From: Streptomyces exfoliatus
Lineage (GTDB): Bacteria; Actinomycetota; Actinomycetes; Streptomycetales; Streptomycetaceae
Length of the DNA: 64,000 nucleotides
Assembly (NCBI RefSeq): GCF_000725545.1
Contig: NZ_JNZP01000018.1
Location: 62,001 to 126,000 of the forward strand
Direction of reading: 5' to 3'
This document shows, piece after piece, positions 32,754-40,426 of the stretch. Every line of letters starts with the position of its first letter. Position 1 is the stretch's first letter. A program made the position numbers and the translations under genes. The notes under the pieces were generated by a model. It was not told the origin of the DNA. It worked only from the letters and a program-made list of their open reading frames with translations, and did no database searches.

Positions 32754-33532
32754 CAGGTCAGCAGCTCCGTGGTGGTGACCGCGCGCAGCCCGCGGCGGTC
32801 GAGGTCGGCGAGGAGGAGGGGCAGGGCGACGGCGGTGTCCGGGTAGCCGAAGTGCAGGCTGACGACGGATCCGGCGCGGACCGTGCCGGTGACGTTGCGG
32901 ACGACGGCGGTGGCGCCTGGCGAGGTGAAGTCGAGGGAGTCGACGTCGTACGAGAGGACGTGCGGGTATCCGGCGCGGTGTGCGGCGCGCAGGACGGCGG
33001 GGGCGGCGTGCCGGGTGCGGGAGGGCCGGAACCAGGTGCCGATGGAGCCGGTGAGGCGGCGCAGCCGGGTGGCGCAGGCCTCGATCTCGGCGTGGGCCTG
33101 GGCCTCGGTCATGGCGTTGACGTCGGTGTGGTGCTGGGTGTGGTTGCCGAGGTCGTGTCCGCCGTCGAGGACGCGGCGGGCCATGCCGGGGTGGGCGTCG
33201 AGCCAGCTGCCGACGGCGAGGACGGTGACGCGGGCGCCGGCCTTCTCCGCCTGGGTCAGGAGCGTGCGGGCGAGGGCGGGGTCGCCCTGGCCGTGGAAGG
33301 TGAGGGCGACCAGGGGCCGGCCGCGGGGGCCGTGGGTGATCTCGGCGGGCTGTCCGGGGAGGCGCCGCGGGGCGGGGGCGGCGGCGGGTGCGGGGGCGGG
33401 GCGCCGGGGGACGGGGCCGGAGGAGCGGGGCCCCGGGGCAGGGGAGCCGGTGCCGCAGGCGGTGGCGAGGGCTCCCGCGAGGGCGGTGGCGGCACCTGCC
33501 CTGAGGGCTCCGCGGCGGTCGGTCGGCTTCAC
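32753..33532 (-). CDS. Polysaccharide-deacetylase-fold protein with altered metal motif
   Basis: A 259-aa NodB-fold (CE4) protein with a twin-arginine plus lipobox signal (DRRGALRAG...LATAC, Cys26) and Pro/Ala-rich linker. Motif 1, normally TFDD, reads TFHGQGD (78-84), so the usual catalytic Asp and metal-ligand Asp are displaced. Motif 2 HTQHH (131-135) keeps both metal His; the motif 3 region FRPSRTRH, DVDSLDF and motif 5 SLHFG are present. Activity may be altered. The GTG at 33532 is preferred; a TTG at 33544 is an alternative. It is coupled to the downstream propeller gene by 1-nt overlap. Confidence 0.78.
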   Translation of the reverse strand: MKPTDRRGALRAGAATALAGALATACGTGSPAPGPRSSGPVPRRPAPAPAAAPAPRRLPGQPAEITHGPRGRPLVALTFHGQGDPALARTLLTQAEKAGARVTVLAVGSWLDAHPGMARRVLDGGHDLGNHTQHHTDVNAMTEAQAHAEIEACATRLRRLTGSIGTWFRPSRTRHAAPAVLRAAHRAGYPHVLSYDVDSLDFTSPGATAVVRNVTGTVRAGSVVSLHFGYPDTAVALPLLLADLDRRGLRAVTTTELLT

Positions 33533-33854
33533 CCGGCCATTCAAAGCCGTCGATGCCCGATTTATTACGATTAGGCCAATTCAGGACGTTTACAGGCGCC
33601 TCGTGGAGCGTCCACCATGCGGACGAGCCGGGGAAACAAGCCATGAACCGCATAGTCATTCACAGTTTGCAAGGTGAGTGCTCCATGTCACCAACGATTC
33701 ACTATCAAACTGTCCGGTTTCATCCAAGATTGCCCCGCTAGGGACTTTTGGCGGCAACGCCACCTGTCTGCCATAGTCGGAGACACGACCCCCATTGACC
33801 CGGGCCAGGTCGACATAGCAGCCGTGGATACACCCCCCCGTCCACGGCGCACCA
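33533..33854. promoter_or_regulatory. Intergenic region with AT-rich segment upstream of the deacetylase/propeller pair
   Basis: About 320 nt with no credible gene. The segment 33540-33600 (TTTATTACGATTAGGCC) is markedly AT-rich for this chromosome and reads TAATCG/TAATAA on the minus strand, a plausible promoter position for the deacetylase-propeller pair. I cannot assign a sigma factor. The right side of the gap is occupied by the terminator hairpin at 33855-33901. Confidence 0.4.
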
Positions 33855-33901
33855 CACGGAAGCCCCCAGCTGCCTCACCACGGCGCACGGGGGCTTCCGT
33901 G
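33855..33901 (-). terminator. Hairpin downstream of the ATP-binding regulator gene
   Basis: Perfect 13-bp stem CACGGAAGCCCCC / GGGGGCTTCCGTG with a 21-nt loop, 4 nt beyond the stop codon of the minus-strand ATP-binding protein gene. Confidence 0.82.
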
Positions 33902-33904
33902 CGT

Positions 33905-34423
33905 TCACGGCCGGTCGGCGACCCGCATCTCGAACCAGGTCGTCTTGCCGCGCGGGGCCAGGTCCACGCCCCAGCGGTCCGAGAGCTTGTCGACGAGGAA
34001 GAGCCCCCGGCCGCTGACGTCGAGCTCGTGCACCGGCATCAGACAGGGCAGTCCGCGCGAGGGGTCCCGGACCTCGATCCGGATCCAGCCGCGCCGCCGC
34101 TGTAACCGCAGGGCGAAGACCCGGGCGCCGGTGTGCCGGACCGCGTTCCCCACGAGTTCGGAGACGAGGAGGACCGCGTGTTCGGCGATCTGCGGGCCGA
34201 GGCCCCACTGCCGCAGCACCACGTGATGGGTGAGCCTGCGGGCCAGCCACGCGGACTCCGGACGGGACGGCAGCCGGACGTCCTCCTCCGCCGGATTACC
34301 GTACAACTCCACTGCCTCGGCGGCCTGTTCGTCATCCGCGGCCGGTGACCACCGCGCTGCGGCGGCGCTGCCGCGCTGCCACGGTTGTTCCCTACCCTCC
34401 AGGCCCGCCATGCCCCCCATCAT
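33905..34423 (-). CDS. RsbW/SpoIIAB-like ATP-binding protein (HATPase_c_2)
   Basis: A 172-aa protein of the anti-sigma-factor-type GHKL ATPases abundant in Streptomyces. Residues about 50-170 form the domain: LPSRPESAWLARRLTHHVV, the N-box AVLLVSELVGNAVRHTG and the G-boxes DVSGRGLFLVDKLSDRWGVD. It may bind and regulate a sigma factor or anti-anti-sigma factor, or phosphorylate one. No partner is adjacent. Two tandem ATGs (34423 and 34420) and one at 34411 are possible starts; 34423 was used. The N-terminal 45 residues are low-complexity and probably disordered. Confidence 0.82.
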   Translation of the reverse strand: MMGGMAGLEGREQPWQRGSAAAARWSPAADDEQAAEAVELYGNPAEEDVRLPSRPESAWLARRLTHHVVLRQWGLGPQIAEHAVLLVSELVGNAVRHTGARVFALRLQRRRGWIRIEVRDPSRGLPCLMPVHELDVSGRGLFLVDKLSDRWGVDLAPRGKTTWFEMRVADRP

Positions 34424-34482
34424 GGCCGCACGGAGACGTCCGCGGGGGCCGTTCCGGTGGAATCGGCCCCCTGGAACATCCG

Positions 34483-35250
34483 TCAGGCGAACTTCGCCTT
34501 CCCCGGGCCCTCCTCGACGAAGCTGCGCATGCCGCGCTCGCGGTCCTCCGTAGCGAACAGACCCGCGAACCAGGTGCGCTCGATGGCGAGACCGGTGTCG
34601 ATGTCGGCCTCCAGACCCTGGTCGATCGCCTCCTTGGCGGCCCGAAGGGCGACCGCGGGACCCTGCGCCAGCTTCGCGGCCCAGGCGTGCGCCTGCTCGT
34701 ACACCTCGGCGGCCGGCACGACCCGGTCGACCAGACCCAGCGTCAGGGCCTCGTCGGCCCTGACCATCCGGCCGGTGAAGATGAGGTCCTTCGCCTTGGA
34801 GGGGCCGACCAGGCGGGACAGGCGCTGGGTGCCGCCCGCACCCGGGATCAGGCCGAGCAGGATCTCCGGCTGCCCCAGCTTCGCGTTGTCGGCGGCGATC
34901 CGGTAGTCGGCGCAGAGCGCGAGCTCACAGCCGCCGCCGAGGGCGTAGCCGGTGATGGCGGCGACGACCGGCTTGGGGATGCGGGCGACGGCGGTGAAGG
35001 AGTCCTGGAGGGCGCGGGAGCGCTTGACCATGGCCACGTGGTCCATGACCTGCATCTCCTTGATGTCCGCGCCGGCCGCGAACACCTTCTCGCCGCCGTA
35101 CAGGATCACGGCCCGCACGTCGTCGCGGTCGGTCGCCTCCTGGGCCAGCTCGCGCAGCCGGTCCTGGGTGGCGACGTCCAGGGCGTTCATCGGGGGGCGG
35201 TCGAGGCGGATCGTGCCGACGCCTTCGGCGACTTCGAGGTTCACAGTCAT
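34483..35250 (-). CDS. Enoyl-CoA hydratase/isomerase family protein
   Basis: A 255-aa crotonase-superfamily enzyme. The oxyanion-hole segments are FAAGADIKEM and ITGYALGGGCELAL. One catalytic Glu is in the second segment (GGCE) and another in the active-site loop QPEILLGLIPGAGGTQRL, as in true enoyl-CoA hydratases with two glutamates. It probably hydrates trans-2-enoyl-CoA during fatty acid beta-oxidation. The C-terminal RGMRSFVEEGPGKAKFA is typical for the streptomycete orthologue. It appears to be a monocistronic gene. Confidence 0.92.
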   Translation of the reverse strand: MTVNLEVAEGVGTIRLDRPPMNALDVATQDRLRELAQEATDRDDVRAVILYGGEKVFAAGADIKEMQVMDHVAMVKRSRALQDSFTAVARIPKPVVAAITGYALGGGCELALCADYRIAADNAKLGQPEILLGLIPGAGGTQRLSRLVGPSKAKDLIFTGRMVRADEALTLGLVDRVVPAAEVYEQAHAWAAKLAQGPAVALRAAKEAIDQGLEADIDTGLAIERTWFAGLFATEDRERGMRSFVEEGPGKAKFA

Positions 35251-35280
35251 GAGGGAAGGTTAGTGTCCGTTAACGCGAAG

Positions 35281-35313
35281 GGGCCCGGTGCTGTTGCTCA
35301 CAGCACCGGGCCC
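35281..35313 (-). terminator. Terminator of the first L,D-transpeptidase gene
   Basis: Perfect 14-bp stem GGGCCCGGTGCTGT / ACAGCACCGGGCCC with a 5-nt loop, 18 nt beyond the stop codon of the minus-strand L,D-transpeptidase gene and before the enoyl-CoA hydratase start. Confidence 0.9.
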
Positions 35314-35331
35314 GCACTCCGTCGCGTACGG

Positions 35332-36597
35332 CTACGCGATCCACTCCGACCAGGGCATGTTCCAGCCGTTCAGGCCGTTCTCCGGCTTGATCTGCTTGTC
35401 CTTGGAGTTCTTCACGACGACGACGTCGCCGATGATCGAGCGGTCGTAGAACCAGGCGGCCGGCATGGAGCTGTCGCCCGCGCCCCGCGCGTCCTGGAGG
35501 CCGACGCAGCCGTGGCTGACGTTGGAGGAGCCGAAGGTGCCGGCCGAGGCCCAGTAGTTGCCGTGCACGAAAGTGCCGGACTGGGACAGGCGCATCGCGT
35601 GCGGCACGTCCTTGATGTCGTACTCGCCGCCGAAGCCGACGGTGGCCCCGTTCATGCGGGTCACCTTGAACTTCTCGCTGATGACCATCTGACCGTTGTA
35701 CGTGGTCGTCGACGGGGCGCCCGCGGTGATCGGGATCGTCTTGATGATCTTGCCGTCGCGCTCGACCTTCATCGTCTTGGCGCTCGCGTCGACCGTGGAG
35801 ACCTGACGGCGGCCGATGGTGAAGGAGACCTTCTTCTTCTGCTTGCCGTAGACGCCCGGGCGGCCCTCGACGCCGTCCAGGTTGAGCTCGACGGTCACCT
35901 TGGTGCCCGCGGCCCAGTAGTTCTCCGGGCGGAAGTCGAGGCGGTCGTTGCCGAACCAGTGGCCCTCGATCTCGACGGCGGGAACGGCCGTCACCTTGAT
36001 GGCCTTCTCGACGGCCTCGGGGTCGGTGATGCCCCGGGTGAAGTTGATGGACACCGGCATGCCGACGCCGACGGTCGAACCGTCCTCCGGCGTGTAGTGG
36101 CCGATGAAGGTGTTCTTCGGGACCAGGGTGGTGAAGGTGGTGTCCTTCGCCGACTCACGGCCCTCGGCGTCCTTCGCGACCGCGTGGACCTTGTACTGCG
36201 TGGCCGCGGCCAGGTGGGCGGTGGGCGTCCAGCTGGCGCCGTCCGCCGCGATCTCGCCCTCGACCGCGGTGCCCTTGGAGTCGGCGACCGTGACCGTGGT
36301 CAGCTTGCCCTGGGCCGCGGTGACCTTGAGGGCCCCGCTGGTGGCGACCGCGTCGGCACCGTCCTTCGGAAGGATCGTCACGACCGCCTGGGAGGCGGCG
36401 TTGTCCTGCTTGCCGCCGCCCTGGGCCGCCGGTCCCTGTCCCCCGTTGCCGCCGGCGGGCGTCTCGCCGCCGCCGCAGGCGGTGAGCACCAGGAGCATCG
36501 CTCCCGCCGCGAGGGCCTGCAGCCGGACGCCCCCGCGTCGTCGGCCGCGTCGCCCGGTCGTCCCTACCGATGTCCCCGATATCGGCTGCCCGTTCAC
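35332..36597 (-). CDS. L,D-transpeptidase lipoprotein, copy 1
   Basis: A 421-aa envelope enzyme that forms 3-3 cross-links in peptidoglycan. The signal ends in a lipobox (LVLTAC, Cys41) followed by a Gly-rich linker. Two Ig-like domains (about residues 65-240) precede the YkuD catalytic domain, with HGNYWASAGTFGSSNVSHGCVGLQD near the end; the nucleophile is Cys364 in SHGC and the upstream His is conserved. This layout matches mycobacterial LdtMt2. The GTG at 36597 has GAGGGGAGA upstream. A close paralogue lies immediately upstream, implying gene duplication. Confidence 0.92.
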   Translation of the reverse strand: MNGQPISGTSVGTTGRRGRRRGGVRLQALAAGAMLLVLTACGGGETPAGGNGGQGPAAQGGGKQDNAASQAVVTILPKDGADAVATSGALKVTAAQGKLTTVTVADSKGTAVEGEIAADGASWTPTAHLAAATQYKVHAVAKDAEGRESAKDTTFTTLVPKNTFIGHYTPEDGSTVGVGMPVSINFTRGITDPEAVEKAIKVTAVPAVEIEGHWFGNDRLDFRPENYWAAGTKVTVELNLDGVEGRPGVYGKQKKKVSFTIGRRQVSTVDASAKTMKVERDGKIIKTIPITAGAPSTTTYNGQMVISEKFKVTRMNGATVGFGGEYDIKDVPHAMRLSQSGTFVHGNYWASAGTFGSSNVSHGCVGLQDARGAGDSSMPAAWFYDRSIIGDVVVVKNSKDKQIKPENGLNGWNMPWSEWIA

Positions 36598-36782
36598 TGT
36601 GGTCGTCTCCCCTCACACGGCCTGGCACCGCCACGGCCCCACCCCCGTGCGCATTCACTCGCGCACACGGCGCTAGATAATCACACCGCAGGACACGAAA
36701 GATCCTCGTGAATGTCACCGTTCCGTCCCGATCGATCTGCTAGGACGACGGGCGTGCACGGCGGTGCGAGGGGGACAGGAGG

Positions 36783-38000
36783 TCAGTGCAGCGCGGAGCC
36801 GGCCTTCCACCGGTCCCACTCCATGTTCCAGCCTCCGAGGCCGTTGTCGGGAGCCACCTTCCGGTCACGGGAGTTGACCACCTCCACCACGTCGCCGATG
36901 AGCGTCCGGTCGAAGAACCAGCCCGCGGGCGAGTCCGCGCTGCCGCCCTTCTCGTCCCGCAGTCCGACGCAACCGTGGCTGACGTTGGCGGAGCCGAAGG
37001 TTCCGGGCGAGGCCCAGTAGTTGCCGTGCAGGAAGGTCCCCGACTCGGTGAGACGCATCGCGTGCGGAACGTCCTTGATGTCGTACTCGCCCCCGAAGCC
37101 GACCGTGCGCCCGTCCATCCGCGTCACGTCGTACAGCTCGGTGACGACCATCTTCCCGTTGTACGTGGTGGTCTTCGGCGCCCCGGCCGTGATCGGCAGG
37201 GTGGCCAGGACCTCGCCGTCCCTCCTGACCTCCATGGTGTGCGCGGCGGCGTCCACCAGGGACACCTGGGAGCGGCCGACGGTGAAGCCGACCGTCTTGC
37301 GCTGGATGCCGTACACGCCGGGCGCCCCCTCGACGTCCCGCAGTCCGAGCTCGACGGTGACGCGGGTGCCCGGCTGCCAGTACGCGGCGGGGCGGAAGTC
37401 GAGCCGCTCCTTGCCGAACCAGTGGCCGACCACCTCCACCGGCGGCTCCGAGGTGATCCTGATGGCCCGTTCGACCTCGGCCCGGTTCTCGATCGGCCGG
37501 TTGAAGCCGAAGGAGACGATCATGCCGGTGCCGACCGTGGAACGATTCTCCGGTTTGAAGTAGCCGATGAAACGGCTCTCCGGCACCACGGTGGTGAAGG
37601 TGGTGTGCCGGGCGGAGCGGCGCCCGTGCGCGTCGAGCGCGACCGCGTCCACGCTGTACTTCGCGGCCAGCGCGAGCCGGGTGTCCGGCCGGGGCCGCCA
37701 GCGCAGCCCGTCCGCGGAGATCTCCCCGGCGACCCGGGTCCGCTGGGCGTCCTCCACCTGGACCACGGTCACCCGTTCGAGCCGCCCGCTGTCCACCCGC
37801 ACCTCGACCGGGCCTTCGGCCGGCACCCCCCGGCTGCCGTCCTCGGGGCTGATCCGGATGACGTCACCCGGGGCTCTCGCCTTGCCCGGCAGGGAGACGT
37901 CGATGCCCCGTCCGCCGCCTTCTCCCGTGCAGCCCACGAGGCCCGCCATCAGTCCCGCCACCGCGAGGGCGTACCCCGCCCGCTTCCATACAAGTGTCAC
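36783..38000 (-). CDS. L,D-transpeptidase lipoprotein, copy 2
   Basis: A 405-aa paralogue of the neighbouring L,D-transpeptidase with the same plan: lipobox LVGC (Cys24), two Ig-like domains and a YkuD domain with HGNYWASPGTFGSANVSHGCVGLRD and nucleophile Cys344. The two proteins share long identical stretches (for example WFGxxRLDFRP and TTYNGxMVxxE). The GTG at 38000 gives MTLVWKRAGYALAVAGLMAGLVGC; longer upstream sequence is not signal-like. It is divergent from glgX. The two copies lie 185 nt apart, so each probably has its own promoter. Confidence 0.9.
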   Translation of the reverse strand: MTLVWKRAGYALAVAGLMAGLVGCTGEGGGRGIDVSLPGKARAPGDVIRISPEDGSRGVPAEGPVEVRVDSGRLERVTVVQVEDAQRTRVAGEISADGLRWRPRPDTRLALAAKYSVDAVALDAHGRRSARHTTFTTVVPESRFIGYFKPENRSTVGTGMIVSFGFNRPIENRAEVERAIRITSEPPVEVVGHWFGKERLDFRPAAYWQPGTRVTVELGLRDVEGAPGVYGIQRKTVGFTVGRSQVSLVDAAAHTMEVRRDGEVLATLPITAGAPKTTTYNGKMVVTELYDVTRMDGRTVGFGGEYDIKDVPHAMRLTESGTFLHGNYWASPGTFGSANVSHGCVGLRDEKGGSADSPAGWFFDRTLIGDVVEVVNSRDRKVAPDNGLGGWNMEWDRWKAGSALH

Positions 38001-38094
38001 GCTCGGCCCAACGACGGGCACCCTCCAGGGGAAACGTGCGTACGGGTCATGTTGGGAGCGGGCCGGTGCGGGCAGAACAGGAGGAGGACCACGC

Positions 38095-38130
38095 GCGGGA
38101 GCGGCGGCCGGGACGCCGCCGCTCCCCCGC
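38095..38130 (+). other. Stable hairpin in the glgX leader
   Basis: GGAGCGGCGGC pairs with GCCGCCGCTCC around a short loop, extended by imperfect outer pairing, about 35 nt before the glgX GTG. Being upstream of the ribosome-binding site, it could act as a leader structure or as a terminator for readthrough from the other direction. Confidence 0.4.
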
Positions 38131-38164
38131 GTGCGGGCCCGACGAGCCGCGGGAGGCCGGAACG

Positions 38165-40363
38165 GTGGCGAGCACAGCCGAGCAGGAGGCGGTACCGGAG
38201 CATGCCCCGGAGCGGACGGGCGGTCCACCGGTGTGGCCAGGCGCCCCGACACCCCTGGGCGCCCGCTGCCGGGTCGGCCCCGACGGGATCGCGGGCACCA
38301 ACTTCGCCCTGTGGGCGGGAGGGGCGGAGGCCGTCGAACTGTGCCTCTTCGACCCCGACGGGACGGAGCGGCGGCTGCCGCTGACCGAGCTGACCCATGA
38401 GATCTGGCACGGCTTCGTGCCCGGGATCGGGGCGGGACAGCGGTACGGCTACCGGGTGCACGGTCGCTGGGACCCGTGGACGGGCGCCCGGTGGAACCCG
38501 GCGAAGCTGCTCCTCGACCCGTACGCGCGGGCCGTCGACGGCGACTTCGCCCTTCCGCCGGAGGTGTACGGGCACGTCAGGGACTGGCCGCAGCAGCACG
38601 TCGCCGACACCGTCCGCGACGAGCGGGACTCCGCGCCGTTCGTCCCGAAGGGGGTCGTCGTCCAGGACGACGACGACTGGTCCGACGACCGCAGACCCAA
38701 GACGCCCTGGCAGGACTCGGTCATCTACGAGATGCACGTGAAGGGCTTCACCCAGCTCCACCCGGGCATCCCCGAGCACCTCCGGGGCACCTACGCGGGC
38801 CTGGCCCATCCGGCGGCGATCGAACACCTCGTACGGCTCGGGGTGACGGCGGTGGAGCTGCTGCCGGTGCACCAGTTCGCGCACGAGGACCACCTCCTCC
38901 GGCGCGGCCTGCGCAACCACTGGGGCTACAACTCCATCGGCTACTTCGCCCCGCACGCCGGCTACTCCTCCTCGGGGACGACCGGGCAGCAGGTCGGCGA
39001 GTTCAAACGGATGGTGCGGGCGCTGCACGCGGCCGGGATCGAGGTCATCCTCGACGTCGTCTACAACCACACGGCGGAGGCCGGCGAGTTCGGCCCCACC
39101 CTGTCCCTGAAGGGCATCGACAACCGCGGCTACTACCGGCTCCAGTCCGACGCCCGCCGGTACGCCGACTACACGGGCTGCGGCAACACCCTGCACGTCG
39201 TCCAGCCACAGGTGCTGCGGCTCATCACCGACTCCCTGCGCTACTGGGTCACGGAGATGGGCGTCGACGGCTTCCGCTTCGACCTGGCGGCGGCGCTCGC
39301 CCGCTCCATGCACGACGTCGACATGCTCTCCCCCTTCCTCGCGGTCATCGCCCAGGACCCGGTCCTGCGCCGGGTCAAGCTGATCGCCGAACCGTGGGAC
39401 GTGGGCAACGGCGGCTACCAGGTCGGCGCCTTCCCGCCGCTCTGGACCGAGTGGAACGACCGCTACCGGGACGCCGTACGGGACTTCTGGCGCGGCGCGC
39501 TGCCCGACGTGCGGGACCTCGGCTACCGGCTCTCCGGCTCCAGCGACCTGTACGCCTGGGGCGGGCGCCGGCCGTACGCCTCCGTCAACTTCGTCACCGC
39601 GCACGACGGCTTCACCCTGCGGGACCTCGTCACGTACGAGCGCAAGCACAACGAGGCCAACGGCGAGGGCAACAGGGACGGCACCCACGACAACCGCTCC
39701 TGGAACTGCGGGACGGAGGGCGAGACCGACGACCCGGCGATCAGCGCCCTGCGCCTGCGCCAGCAGCGCAACCTCCTCACGACCCTCCTCCTCTCCACCG
39801 GCGTCCCGATGCTCGTCGCGGGCGACGAGATGGGTCGCACCCAGGGCGGCAACAACAACGCGTACTGCCAGGACAACGAGACGGGCTGGCTCGACTGGAC
39901 CCTCCCGGACGACCCGGGAAGGTCCCACCTCCTCACCCTCACCCGCCGCCTGCTCGACCTGCGCCACCGCCACCCGGTACTGCGCCGCAGGGCCTTCTTC
40001 TCCGGCCGGGGCGCCGACGGGCTGCGGGACCTGGCCTGGTTCGGGGCCGACGGCACCGAGATGACCGAGCGGGACTGGTACACCCCGACGGCCACCATCG
40101 CCCTCTACCTGTCGGGCCGCGACATACCGGGCCGGGACGAGCGCGGCGAGCAGATCACCGACGACAGCTTCCTCGCCGTCCTCCACGCGGGCCCGGAGCC
40201 CCTCGACTTCCGCCTCCCTGGCCCGCCCTGGGCGGAGACGTACGAACTGACCGTCGACACCGCCCGCGAGGACCAGTCCGCCGCCCCCGGCACGGAGCAC
40301 CGGGGCGGGGAGACGATCACGGTGGGGGGACGGTCGGTGGTGCTGCTGCGGGTCAGGGAGTGA
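38165..40363 (+). CDS. glgX: Glycogen debranching enzyme GlgX
   Basis: A 732-aa GH13 isoamylase-type enzyme that cleaves alpha-1,6 branches of phosphorylase-trimmed glycogen. The N-terminal CBM48 domain (about residues 25-130, GTNFALWAGGAEAVELCLFD) is followed by the catalytic barrel: VIYEMHVKGFT, DVVYNHTAE, the nucleophile Asp in DGFRFDLA, the acid/base Glu in LIAEPWD and FVTAHDGF. The GTG at 38165 has a GGGAGG ribosome-binding site 8 nt upstream. It works with GlgP (51011-53563) in glycogen breakdown. Confidence 0.96.
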   Translation: MASTAEQEAVPEHAPERTGGPPVWPGAPTPLGARCRVGPDGIAGTNFALWAGGAEAVELCLFDPDGTERRLPLTELTHEIWHGFVPGIGAGQRYGYRVHGRWDPWTGARWNPAKLLLDPYARAVDGDFALPPEVYGHVRDWPQQHVADTVRDERDSAPFVPKGVVVQDDDDWSDDRRPKTPWQDSVIYEMHVKGFTQLHPGIPEHLRGTYAGLAHPAAIEHLVRLGVTAVELLPVHQFAHEDHLLRRGLRNHWGYNSIGYFAPHAGYSSSGTTGQQVGEFKRMVRALHAAGIEVILDVVYNHTAEAGEFGPTLSLKGIDNRGYYRLQSDARRYADYTGCGNTLHVVQPQVLRLITDSLRYWVTEMGVDGFRFDLAAALARSMHDVDMLSPFLAVIAQDPVLRRVKLIAEPWDVGNGGYQVGAFPPLWTEWNDRYRDAVRDFWRGALPDVRDLGYRLSGSSDLYAWGGRRPYASVNFVTAHDGFTLRDLVTYERKHNEANGEGNRDGTHDNRSWNCGTEGETDDPAISALRLRQQRNLLTTLLLSTGVPMLVAGDEMGRTQGGNNNAYCQDNETGWLDWTLPDDPGRSHLLTLTRRLLDLRHRHPVLRRRAFFSGRGADGLRDLAWFGADGTEMTERDWYTPTATIALYLSGRDIPGRDERGEQITDDSFLAVLHAGPEPLDFRLPGPPWAETYELTVDTAREDQSAAPGTEHRGGETITVGGRSVVLLRVRE

Positions 40364-40426
40364 GGCCGCGCGCCGGCCGGAAAACCGGATGAGAGGCGTC
40401 AGGGGCGAACCGTAAGGTCGCACCTG

